In this document: positions 1-10,200 of the stretch, in pieces
Position numbering within the stretch: position 1 is the first letter of the stretch
Layout: every line of letters starts with the position of its first letter
DNA from: Datura wrightii
Taxonomy: Eukaryota > Streptophyta > Magnoliopsida > Solanales > Solanaceae
Assembly: GCA_035772735.1 (NCBI GenBank)
Contig: JASDFA010000010.1
Coordinates: 96,492,001 to 96,556,000 of the forward strand
Length of the DNA stretch: 64,000 nucleotides
Reading direction: 5' to 3'
Translations under genes and position numbers: made by a program
Notes under the pieces: model-generated
The model's input: only the letters and a program-made list of their open reading frames with translations
The model's database searches: none
Told to the model about the DNA's origin: nothing

Positions 1-563
1 TTAATAATCACAAATCAATTTATTTTCCTTTTGGAACTTCTGCTAGAACACTACCAGCTTCAGTGTATTTTTATGACATGATGGGACCTAGGTCTTGAAA
101 GTCTTCCTCAACCTTCTTTTTAAGCTTTGGTGATGTTATTCCTTTCTATCTTTGTACCATATTTTGAAGTGGTAATAGGCCCGTGAAGGGACTGCTTTCG
201 TTTGCATAAAAATGGACTTGCATACCTTAATTGAAATAATGAAACTGCGATTCCAAGAACACTTTCATCAGTATTGGCCTTGTATTACAATTTCTTTAGA
301 AAGATCCAAGTGGCAGCATTACTCTTAACAGATTAAATGACAGGCGAAGTTGTCACGTTTTTGGTGCTTACATGCAATGAGTTTCATGCTTCCATGTTTC
401 AATATGTCAGTGTGGACCTCATGGGAGGTTGTGAATTGTTCAGTAGTCTCCCATCTTCTCAACTTTTTGTTTATAATACCATTTCTTTTTTGCATTTTCT
501 TAATAAACTGATGACTGATGTAAATACCATTTTCTTTCTTGCAAATTTTTCCTTGGAGTCCAG
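1..563 (+). other. intron of the folate/biopterin transporter gene
   Basis: AT-rich sequence with no recognisable exon. It ends in a pyrimidine-containing stretch and an AG at 562-563, used as the acceptor of the first visible exon. Upstream exons of the gene must lie left of the window. The open frame that runs from 337 into the exon is taken to be chance read-through of the intron. Confidence 0.6.
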
Positions 564-1403
564 ACCAATGGCTTGGTTCTTTTTGGCTCACGTGACAGTT
601 CCAAATCTCTCAACGGTTATGTTCTATTATCAGACAGAGTTCTTAAAACTGGAGGCATCTTTCCTTGGAACAGCACGTGTTCTTGGATGGTTGAGTCTCA
701 TGATCGGGACGCTGACTTACAATCGCTATTTAAAAAAGATGAGGTTGAGATATATTCTCATGTAAGTAGATCTTTGACTTGCGCATGTGATGTGATGAAA
801 GAGTACTGACTTAGATTACCAAATAACTTATTTTCCTATTTGTAATTCATTCAGGTTTACTCAAGTTGGCGTGGCCCTTCTGACTGTGCTGGATATGGTT
901 TTGGTTTCTCGAGCTAATGTTTTATTAGGAATCTCAGACAAGGTTACGGTGCTATGTGGTTCTGCTCTTTCTGATGGCATCAATCAATTCAAGTATGTCC
1001 CACATTCTCTTGTATAAGATCTTAAAAGTATAGTTATAGAACATCTCGGAGCTGCTAACATCTAGTCTGTTAAGTATAAAACATGGTTATTTATTGTTCC
1101 ATATTTGTAAAAAGCACTTGAAGTATTTTCTTCTGTTGCAGGTTCATGCCCTTTCTTATCTTATCAGGACAGCTTTGTCCTCCGGGTGTTGAAGGGACAT
1201 TATTTGCATTATTCATGTCGATAAACAACTTAGGTTCTACAGTGGGATCCTTTGTAGGAGCAGGGCTGGCTTCAGTTCTAAACATCTCTTCAGGGTCCTT
1301 TGACAATCTCTTCTTAGGCATTGGTATACAGGTTCTCTGCACTTTCATACCAGTGGCCTTTCTCTTTTTGATTCCAAAGGAAGCTACAGGAATATCAGCA
1401 TAG
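564..1403 (+). CDS. folate-biopterin (BT1 family) transporter, C-terminal three exons
   Basis: Exons are 564-761, 855-992 and 1142-1403, with GT-AG introns and split codons that rejoin cleanly at both junctions. They give the last 198 residues, ending at TAG 1401-1403. The protein is very hydrophobic, with several membrane segments. It contains the stretches NLSTVMFYYQTEFL, FLGTARVLGW, YNRYLKKMRL, FKFMPFLILSGQLCPPG, EGTLFALFMSINNLGSTVGS and FLFLIPKEATG, which are typical of the plant folate-biopterin transporter family (major facilitator type). From memory the sequence is closest to the chloroplast-predicted FBT8/9-like group rather than the At2g32040 type, but that subgroup assignment is an inference. 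The family moves folates or pterins across membranes. The N-terminal half and any transit peptide are outside the window. No break is visible, so it is probably functional. Confidence 0.88.
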
Positions 1404-2563
1404 TTCATAAAGCATACATGCCGGTTACAGATTAGACAACAATGCCTTTTTCTTTTCTTCCCTTGATGATAGAAGAATACTCATTTTTGGATTGAGATGA
1501 GCTTAAATAGAGCTGCACAGTCGGTGACAATTCATATAGTCGGTCCCAACTTGCTTGAGATAGGTTGAGGCGTAGTCAATGGATACTTGTAGCCCAGTAG
1601 CTTGTTAATCCTCGCCTCTGCTCATTAACATATGTAATAGCAAACATCAATTGTAGGGTTAGGATGAAACTAGAACGTCGAAAGCCATTTTGGGCATCCA
1701 AAAGTTTTATCTTAGCATTATTCTGACAGTTGGATTTACCCCTCAAAGTTTCAGGTGAGTGATTTGTTCCCTGCAACTTCACATAACTATCAAACACTTT
1801 CTAATGGGAAAGAGAATGTTTTATGGGTGCACTCACAAGAGTACATAGGGTTGCATAGCAACAAAACAAGTCCAAAGATTGACATCACATATAAAGAAAG
1901 CAATAGTTGCAAAGTTGCATAATCAGAAATCTGTTCACTTAAAAAACCAAAAATGTCAGAAACAGAACAAAAATCAATATCAGGTACATGAGACAAGTAC
2001 TGGGTTATCAAGTACAAGAATAAAAGATGCCAATATTCAACTTTGGACCTAAACATAAAGTAGAGAGAGAATTTCAACCTCAGGAAGAAGTTCTAACTTA
2101 TTTTTCATATTCCATGGCACCATTTTCACTATCTGATTTTAACAGCACAAGTTCAGTGGGAACTCTATCACCAAACTTTAGACCGCAGTCTATACTTGTT
2201 CAGAGGTTTATTGGTGTGATAACCCAGTACCTCGTTAGTTATGTATAAAAGACCAGTCTGCAATCAAATTTCAAACAAATTTTTCCCATTTTTGTGACCA
2301 TGGCATGTGGTTATTTTGAGTATGGGATTAACAGAGATGAAGCGCAACTATTCTAATTGACTTACTTACATCATTCTACAACAATTTATATGCTCTGAAT
2401 ATGAGAATGGACTCGCCACTATATTAAGTGAATTAACTAACAACTACCTAAACGGAAATTCAATTTGGAGTTATTATTCACGAGATCAGACAATAATATA
2501 CGCCAACTCCAAGGAATACAAAGAAGCAGATATGGAAGAGCTAAGGCAATGGATAATCAGTCT
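1404..2563. other. intergenic, 3' flank of the transporter gene
   Basis: No gene is recognised. The first few hundred bases should be the transporter 3' UTR. Around 1539-1580 the text resembles the 'ccaacttgcttgagata..gaggcgtagt' tail seen on many plant SINEs and LINEs, but no full element can be delimited. The short open frames here have no recognisable similarity. Confidence 0.4.
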
Positions 2564-3066
2564 CCTTACTATTCACAAATGACCTCTACTATTCATGAAT
2601 AGTGGCCGACACGTCTACTATTTACTTTGCGACTTTTCTGCAAAAGTAGCCTCCCTCTACTGTATACTTTTAGACAAAAACAAAAAACTTTACAAAAGTA
2701 ACTACATATCTGCCTTCTTTCTGCTAACTTTGGAACATATTCTCGTACTTGGTTAACTAGTCCTAAAAAGGATTGCAATTTTTTCTTAGTATCTAATAAT
2801 TCTTTTGAATTAATTATTTTTTGTACTATGTGTGTTTGCATTTTTATTCCATTCTTATCTATTTGTATTCCTAGAAATTCTATTTGATTTTTTAATATTT
2901 CAACCTTCTTTCTGCTTAAACTATGTAGTTACTTTTGTAAAGTTTTTTGTTTTTGTCTAAAAGTATACAGTAGAGGGCGGCTACTTTTGCAGAAAAGTCG
3001 CAAAGTAAATAGTAGACGTGTCGGCCACTATTCATGAATAGTAGAGGTCATTTGTGAATAGTAAGG
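2564..3066. repeat. 145-bp near-perfect inverted repeat around a pararetrovirus fragment
   Basis: Bases 2564-2708 are the reverse complement of 2922-3066. I find one mismatch over 145 bp (a C/G difference in the ..agaggg.ggc.. region). The 213-bp centre (2709-2921) is a piece of pararetrovirus reverse transcriptase. The arms are non-coding and resemble a viral intergenic or promoter region, since the right arm continues into TATA-like sequence. Transcription through the locus would give a long hairpin RNA. Confidence 0.88.
2709..2921 (-). pseudogene. endogenous pararetrovirus (Caulimoviridae) reverse transcriptase fragment
   Basis: On the minus strand this stretch reads as the thumb/connection part of a caulimovirid reverse transcriptase. 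It contains IEFLGIQIDKNGIKMQTHI, followed by KKLQSFLGLVNQVREYVPKL. These match the family pattern 'FLG..ID..G...Q.HI...I..F...L..KKQ.Q.FLG..NY...YIP.L'. It is a fragment of about 70 codons with no catalytic YxDD box (that part is absent), and the frame runs out into the inverted-repeat arm. It is a dead genomic copy. Such inserts are common in Solanaceae genomes. Which genus of the family it comes from cannot be decided from this length. Confidence 0.85.
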
Positions 3067-3190
3067 TCATTTTGTAAAGGTCGTTTTGTAAAGATTTTTC
3101 ATGATAAATAGAGGGGCAGACGGAAGCCAAAGGCATCCGCAATTCGCACAACTCTCTCTAATTCTCACTTCCGCAACCCCAAAACCCCAA
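3067..3190 (+). promoter_or_regulatory. pararetrovirus-like promoter continuation
   Basis: Directly after the right arm there is a short tandem (tttgtaaaggtc / ttttgtaaag), then a TATA-like gataaataga at about 3102-3111, then a pyrimidine-rich leader (caactctctctaattctcactt). The layout resembles a caulimovirid genomic promoter. Activity is unproven, and the left arm has lost this downstream part. Confidence 0.4.
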
Positions 3191-3509
3191 ATTGGTCCTT
3201 AAATGAGAATTTCTTTTTTTAGTTAAAAGGCTGAATGGGCCAAATTTATTAAAAATTACTTGAGAGTAGCAGAAATTATTTTTTAGAAATAAAAAAAAAT
3301 TATCCTCAAAAGCATTTTTTTCAAAAATATTTTAAAGAAAAATAGATTTAGAAGTATTCTTTTAAAAACTGATCAAATACTAATTTGCTGTATTAAAATA
3401 TTTTTTTTAAATTTATTGACCAAGTAAAACTTTTTTCTATTAAAAAAATGTATAAATTTTTTGTAAAAAAGCTAATTTTAAAATAATTTAACCTTAGCGA
3501 AAGTGAGTA

Positions 3510-3802
3510 CTCCCTTCGTTTTAAAATAAATGATGCTTTCAGCTTGAACATATCCCTTAGAAAAATCACTCATTACTAAATTGAAAAATATAATTTTATT
3601 TACTTATTCCTAATAAATATTTTTAAAAAGATGTAACTCTTTAATATTTTTTTAAATTATGTAAAACTTTCTCTACTTAAATAAAAATAAAATTAAAAGA
3701 ATATTATTAATATTTTTTTAATTATATAAAAATAAAATTAAAAAAATATTATTAATATTTTCTTGATTATATAAAATAATGCATATTTTGAAACGATGGG
3801 AG
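3510..3802. mobile_element. Stowaway-type MITE
   Basis: A 293-bp AT-rich element starts ctcccttcgttttaaaata and ends in the inverted form (its reverse complement begins ctcccatcgtttcaaaata). It is flanked on both sides by TA. The CTCCC(T/A)tCGTTT inverted terminus and TA target site are the hallmarks of Stowaway elements of the Tc1/mariner superfamily. It has no coding capacity and sits upstream of the hydrolase-like gene. Confidence 0.8.
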
Positions 3803-4148
3803 TATTAGTTTACCGGAGGGATCTTTTTCCGGGAAAGACAGCAACAAATACAAGAACAGAAAATTCAGTTCACAAAGAATAGAAAGAAGTATCTGCGCCC
3901 ATGTCAGCAAATAAATTAGGAATTGGGAAAAGCAACTTCAATTAAAAACCAACCAACACTCCAAGATGATTTTATGATTGAGAAGCAAAAGAGGAGAAAA
4001 GGGGGAAAAGTTGGTAACTTCAGGCGAAAAAGAAAAATAAAACGACTCTTTGGAATCAACAAAAGCAAATTGAGTAACCATATGGATTGATTTCTGAACT
4101 TCTAGTTGATAACTTGTTTCCGTGGCAACCCATTTCTTTATTTAACCA

Positions 4149-4160
4149 TATATATAAATA
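4149..4160 (+). promoter_or_regulatory. TATA box of the hydrolase-like gene
   Basis: TATATATAAATA lies 63 bases upstream of the proposed start codon (4223). A C-rich stretch (acccctaccccacc) follows, a usual position for a plant transcription start and short 5' UTR. Its location argues against using the in-frame ATG at 4106, which is upstream of this TATA box. Confidence 0.6.
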
Positions 4161-4222
4161 TATATGACAACCCCTACCCCACCAAGCCCCAAAAAACTCC
4201 CTTGCTTCAGCAGAAGTTTGCC

Positions 4223-7200
4223 ATGGCAGTTTCCTATTTTTTATTCAGTATCTTGTTCTTTTCCTGCTTCTTCCCATGTCAGATACATGGGTCAAAGTCG
4301 CTATTTCATCTACAGGATGTTTTGCCAGTGTTACCTGGACAGGTGTCATGGCCCATCGTCAACTCCCTCTACAGTGCTGTTGACCTGTTGCCCTCATTTG
4401 TGGGGGCTGTTTCCATCGCCAATAATAATACCCTTGAATGGAAAGGTGCTTGCTTTTACAACAACACTGCTTGGTTGGAACTTCACAACAAGATTGGAAG
4501 TCGGTTTGGCGGTGGCACTCTCCATATCAAGGTTTCTGAAAAAAAAAAAAAATCTATTTTGCAACTTTAAAATTATTTCCTGAAATTGGAAGTTATTGTT
4601 TTCCTTTTACTTTGATGTTTCAATATATCAATTACAAGTTTTGGTTTTATGGAGGTTTTTTGTTCCATGTCTATGTTGGTTCATTTGGAATCTTACTACC
4701 TGAATATTCTTTAGTGATTTTGGGTCGTCTGAAGTTGAACTGCTGTTTTTCGGATTAAGTTTAGCCTAGTCCAGAACAGAGATTTTAATTTCATTATTGT
4801 TGATCTTATTCCCAATACGAGTAGTACTTTTTCAGTTAATATTTATTGGAAATATGGTGTGGACGATTTGCAGATTTGGTTATCTATGAAGAACCTTGCA
4901 GTTTCTTTTTTGAATCTCTTTTTCTGTTTGATATCTGTTGTTTGGTTGTGAGAGAGATGAAAAACTATGTGGAACTTAAGCTTCATTCTTTGCTATAGAA
5001 TCTGAAAATTGTTTTTTATCAAATTAACACTACAATTTGAACCCTTGCTGCCTAATGTACAAAATGCCAGTCTATGCATTAGTTTATGTTATCTTGTATT
5101 TCTTGGTTAGCATTATTGTTTACTGTAGTAACTAGCTTGAGCTTAAAGAAGTTGTAAATATTAATGTTTCTAGCTGAAGTTATTTGAAGATTTGTAATTT
5201 TGAACAGAAACAAAACATTTTGGGATGTAAAATTATCTTAGTCAAAAGACCGAGAGAAGTACAAAACATTTTGGTATATTACCTGTACACTTTTTTCAAG
5301 GGAGGTTCTACAGAGATGCTTGGAGGTTAGAGGAGTTCTTGTAGCGTACACTAGAGCGATCAAGGATATGTATGATTGAGTCAAAACCGGGCTAAGGATA
5401 GTGGAAGGTGTCACACCCCGCCTTGGGGGGTATGACTGGCACCTGGTGCCCTACTAGGACCTGAACTGCTAGACTACTGAGCCTGAGCACATCTGGTGCC
5501 TGGCTGGCTCTAACTCAGATTTCTGGAAACAAAGGGCTATATAACGGCTGTAAACACAGCCCCCGGCCAACTGGGCCTATAGCCACCTGTACCTGTAATA
5601 ACAGCTAACCAGAAACATATCGATATAAGGGAGCCTATGCGGGCCGATAAGGCCACCATGCTGTCTAGTTATCTGTAACTCAACAATGAAATACTGGAAA
5701 GCTACGTGATCGGCGAGGTCACCTCTACTATCAACAGAGGCCTCACACGGCCAACATAAATAGAAATGCTAAACAGCTACACAAACTGCACCGCCTCACA
5801 CGACCAGCTCAGCTGACCACAGGGAAATATATACAGACTGCAAGCCTCTAAGAATACTGATAAGATGGTCGGGACAGGGCCCCGACCTACCCGTACTGTA
5901 CAACCAAAGGAAATGATATAAACCTCTGAAATATCAAGCTCCGGATGACAGGAGCTGATGACTCTGCGCTGGCTAGGATCACGAGGGATCGCCTCGTCGT
6001 CTATGGGTACCTGCAGGCAAGTAATGCAGCGCCCCACTGGGCGTCAGTACCACTGGTATTGAGTATGCAAAACAACTGTAATAATACAACTAAATACAGA
6101 TAACATAACTAACAAGTCTGTGAGCAGAAGATAACTGAATCTGAAGGGCTGATAGGAACTAGATCAAACCTTTCTGCACTGATAGGCAGGAGCGTGTCGG
6201 TAGTCACGACGGCCTGCTGTCTATTAGCTAATATATATAAAGCACATAAATACATATACATTTAGCAAGCAAGAGCCAATACCAACCCCCATAAGCCGGA
6301 TGGCGCCAAGCAAGCAAACAATCTATATACCCCTACCCGGGTCAAAACCAGCCAAAAATAAGTCACTCCACTCATCTGCTCACTTCGGAGCTCCTCTACC
6401 GGCCCCCTGGGTCTCCGGCTCGGGCCATAGCCTCCGATATAAGCAACCGTGTCTGGGTCCGGAGGACTCTTGTGTAGACAGTAACAGATAGGGTCTGGAT
6501 CCCCGGACACAACTCAACGGGGCTACCTGAAACCGGAGCTACACCTATAATAACTGAATGTACAGACAGTAACAGATAGGGTCTGGTTCCCTGGACACAA
6601 AACTCAACAGAGCTATCTGAAACCGGAGCTGCACCTGTAATGCTGATCAGACTGCTATGGGGAAAGCTTCATCCCATCTTCGTCCAAGCTGGGGACGGCA
6701 TGCCACTCCTTGGAGTGACGTAAAACCCACCCGCTCAGTGGACGACACGATTACCAACCCAGGGGCGGCGAGGACGCTCAATAGGGTGCCCTCACGCCAC
6801 ATCAAGTCTCAACAAACAAATAACACATATAAGTAGCAAGCATGTATAGCTGAAAAAGATTATCTGAAATCTGATTTCTTATTCTGATCTGTTTCTATAC
6901 TGAACTGATTCTTTACTGATTATACTGATTCTGAAATTTTTATTTAACTGCTTGGCTAATCTGTAGCCGGGATACTATCTGTCTATCTGATTTTACTTTA
7001 CTAACTTTTATTCTGAAAATCTGTCTCTTTTTATTCTACAACATGCTTGCTAATCACACAATAAGCTATATTGAATCTGGAACGCTAACTCGCCCTTTGG
7101 CGCATGCTTTACTAACTTTCGGACTGGATACGATACGGCAACACAACTCAGAATCTATTAGACTTACCTAATTCTCAACATTCAACTCCGAGAGCTTCAA

Positions 7201-10200
7201 ATACGGAGTTTACTATGATTTACCAAGCTGAGACTTACTAACTTGCTGAAGAACAACTTTACATACCTTAACCTCGAGTTATTCGACTGTCGGACGAGGC
7301 TCGGTCAGTATTCCAGCTAAATCTCCTCAACTGCATTCATAAACACGTCAATTAGTACTAAATACAACATTATTCTGAAGGACGGCGTCACTTTCGATAT
7401 AATTATAGCCTAAACTTAGGCTTATCGAAAGACGGTCGAAAACTTGCTATTTTTCAGAAGTCCAGAAGGGAGAAGTATTCACTTCACAGCTAGGAACACA
7501 TAGACACTAGTTTGGAGCAATTCCACTTACCTTAGTCCGGTAGCTCGACGATTCGTCGGCCGTATTTCGCGAAACTAAATCCGTAGGAATGCTCCCTGCT
7601 GCTAAATACCTCGGTACCTGAGGTTAATTTGAGTTTGGACTACGTTTGGCAGCGTAATTGGACGAAAATATATAACCCTCTTCGTCTCTCTCTCTGTTTC
7701 TGCGAGTTCTCTGGAAATTATGATGTTTTAAATGAAATTAAACCGAAGTGGGGCTTTATATACTTGAGCCTGGACAGGGCCAACGTGTCACGGAGCCAAC
7801 GCGGAGGCTCCACCTCCGTGACACGTTGCCATCGCGGAGGGGCTCTGCCTCGGCTCCTTCCGCGATGGTTCGACAGGTTACCCATCCGATCCTTTCCCGG
7901 GCCTTTCTCTAGCACGTATGGCTTTCAAATATGCTTAACCAACGTGCGAATAGGCCATCTAGGTGTTGGAAATCTTACGGGGTATAACAGAAGGAGACTC
8001 GGAACACTTTCCGATTGTGATGGGGTTGCACTAGGGATCAACTCTTAGCCCATTTTTATTTGTCTTGGTGATAGATGAATTGATGCGGAGAATCCAAAGT
8101 GAGGTGTCATGGTGTATGTTATTTGCAGATAACATAGTTTTGATTGACGATACTCGTGATGGAGCAGTGTTTTGGAAAGTGAGGATCTGAAAAAAACGAC
8201 GAGGGCTCGCTTCACCGAAGCGTGAAGCGGAGCGCATGCTTTTTTCAACTAAAGTGGAATTTAATACAAAAATAAAAAATATTAAATTTGCATGGATAAA
8301 TAACCAAGAACTCAATAGAAAGAACACATTAAACAAATCTTTCAATTCTTAAATTGAAAAGTAAATAATAGATACTAGAACTAGAATAAAAAAGCTACAA
8401 TCACAAAAAAATAAAAACAAATTGAATATTTGTAAGCATAAACTGGGAAAGTTAAAAAAACTAACAAAACAAAGAAGAAAAATGGAGAACAAAAAAGCTA
8501 TAGTAAACTACAAGAGGAGAAGAGAAAGAAAAGAATTGAAAAAGAGGGGGAGAGGAACAGAAAGCAGAGGTAAAAAAATCAAAGAAAGAGGAGAAGAGAA
8601 AATGAGTAGAAAACAGAGGAGAAAAGAAAATAGAAAAAAATCGAAAAGAGGAGAAGAGAAAATCGAAAAAAAGAAGAGAGAAGAGAAGAACTTAACCGAA
8701 ACAATAGAATTGGAGAAGAAGAGTAGCAGCGGGAAGAACCAAAGAAGATGCGTAAGTCACTTGCAATTTCTTTAAAAAGACCTAAAAATCTTGCTTTTAT
8801 GTAAAAGCGACGTTCACGCTCGCCTCACTTCTTGCTACTTTTGTTGAAGCGAGCGCCTTTTTCATCTTGCCTCGCTTTAATGCCCTGAAGTGCTTGACCT
8901 TACCTCGCCTTGCTTCACGCTTTAAGCACTGAAGCGAGTGCTTTTAATAGCACTGCGATGAAATTAATGCTAAGTTGGAGGTTTGGAGACATATCCTAGA
9001 GTCTAGAGGGTTCAGGTTGAGTAGGACCACTACAGAATATTTGGAGTGCAAGTTCAGTGACATAACACTTGAGATTGGCATGGAAGAGAGGCTTGATGCA
9101 CATGTCATCCAAAAGAAAGGAAAGTATCTTGGGATATTATCCAAGGAAATGGGCAGATTGACGATGATGAAATGGAGGCTCACCTCCAGAGTATTGTGTA
9201 ATAAGAGGGTGCAACCAAAATTGAAAGACAAATTCTACAGAGTGGTGATTAGACTAACTATGTTGTATGAGGCGGAGTGTTTGTCAATTAAGAAATCTCA
9301 TATTCAGAAGATGAATGCTGCAGAAATGAAGATGTTGCAGTAGATGTGTGGGTGTACTAGGAGAGATAAGATTAGAAATGAAGATTTTCGGGACAAGGTA
9401 GAAGTGACATCAGTGAGGACAAGATACGGGAAGCAATGCTGAGATGGTTTGGGCATGTGAAGAGGAGATGCACGGATGCCCCAGTGTAGAGGTGTGAGAG
9501 GTAGAGGTAAGCCGAAGAAGTATTGGAGAGGTGATTAGACAAAACATGACACAGTTGCAACTTAGCGAGGACATGACCTTAGATAAGAGGTTGTAGAGGA
9601 CAAAAGTTAGGGTAGAAGATTAGTAGATAATAGAGTGTTGTCTCCTTATCCTTCCATACTAGTAGTCATAGTATTTCTCGTATAGTTTCTTGTCCTTCGA
9701 TTTCTGTTACTATCTATTGTCTCTTGTACTTCGATCGCACTATTTTGTTATAATTATTGTTCCTTTTTCTCAGAATGCTTTGTCATACTTCCTATAGTAT
9801 TTTGTCATGATTTCTTCACTTCCCTTATTTCTTTTTCAATCTGCTTTGATATTCTTTTCCTTGAGTTGAGGATCTATCAGAAACGGCCTCTCTACTAGAG
9901 TAAGATCAACGTACACTCTACTTTTTTTGACCCTATTTGTGGGATTACACTGGATATGTTGTTGTTGTTGTTACCTGTACACACTAATCTTACCAACTGG
10001 GATGGATCTTGAACTGCTAACGGAACTGATGGTGAGGAAAACAACTTTAGACCTTTTCTCAATTGGATCAAGGCATCAAGCTTGGTCTATGGCCTCAAGT
10101 GGTTGCCTCGTTACGGATGTAAGTTGAATCGTGTCTGAGTAATACATCTGAGCTAAATATGCAGAACTATGAAATTCAAGTCAATAATATTCTTAAAAAG

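Larger units (their letters stand above)
5291..9969 (+). mobile_element. 5'-truncated LINE (RTE-like) in intron 1, interrupted by two insertions
   Basis: The element is flanked by a perfect 12-bp target duplication, ttacctgtacac, at 5279-5290 and 9970-9981. It starts inside the reverse transcriptase (REVL..CLEVRGVLVAYTRAIK) and resumes after a solo LTR with DSEHFPIVMGL, LSPFLFVLVIDELMRRIQ and CMLFADNIVLIDDTRDG. After a second insertion it continues from 8968 with LEVWRHILESRGFRLSRTTT and YRVVIRLTMLYEAECLSIK. The 3' end has the familiar tail 'gtgggattacactggatatg' plus TTG repeats. Catalytic FADD has become FADN and several stops are present, so it is dead. Its own sequence totals only about 1.3 kb. 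Confidence 0.85.

Noticed and set aside
337..566. Upstream extension of the transporter reading frame
   Set aside because: The residues before PMAWFF do not resemble the family, and a CAG acceptor at 561-563 gives the expected exon start.
4106..4222. In-frame upstream ATG of the hydrolase-like gene
   Set aside because: It lies upstream of the TATA box, and the added residues would precede a clear signal peptide that starts at 4223 in good context.
8422..8775. 117-codon lysine/arginine/glutamate-rich open frame
   Set aside because: It lies in a homopurine tract inside a transposon-like insert in an intron. The composition explains the open frame and no motif is present.
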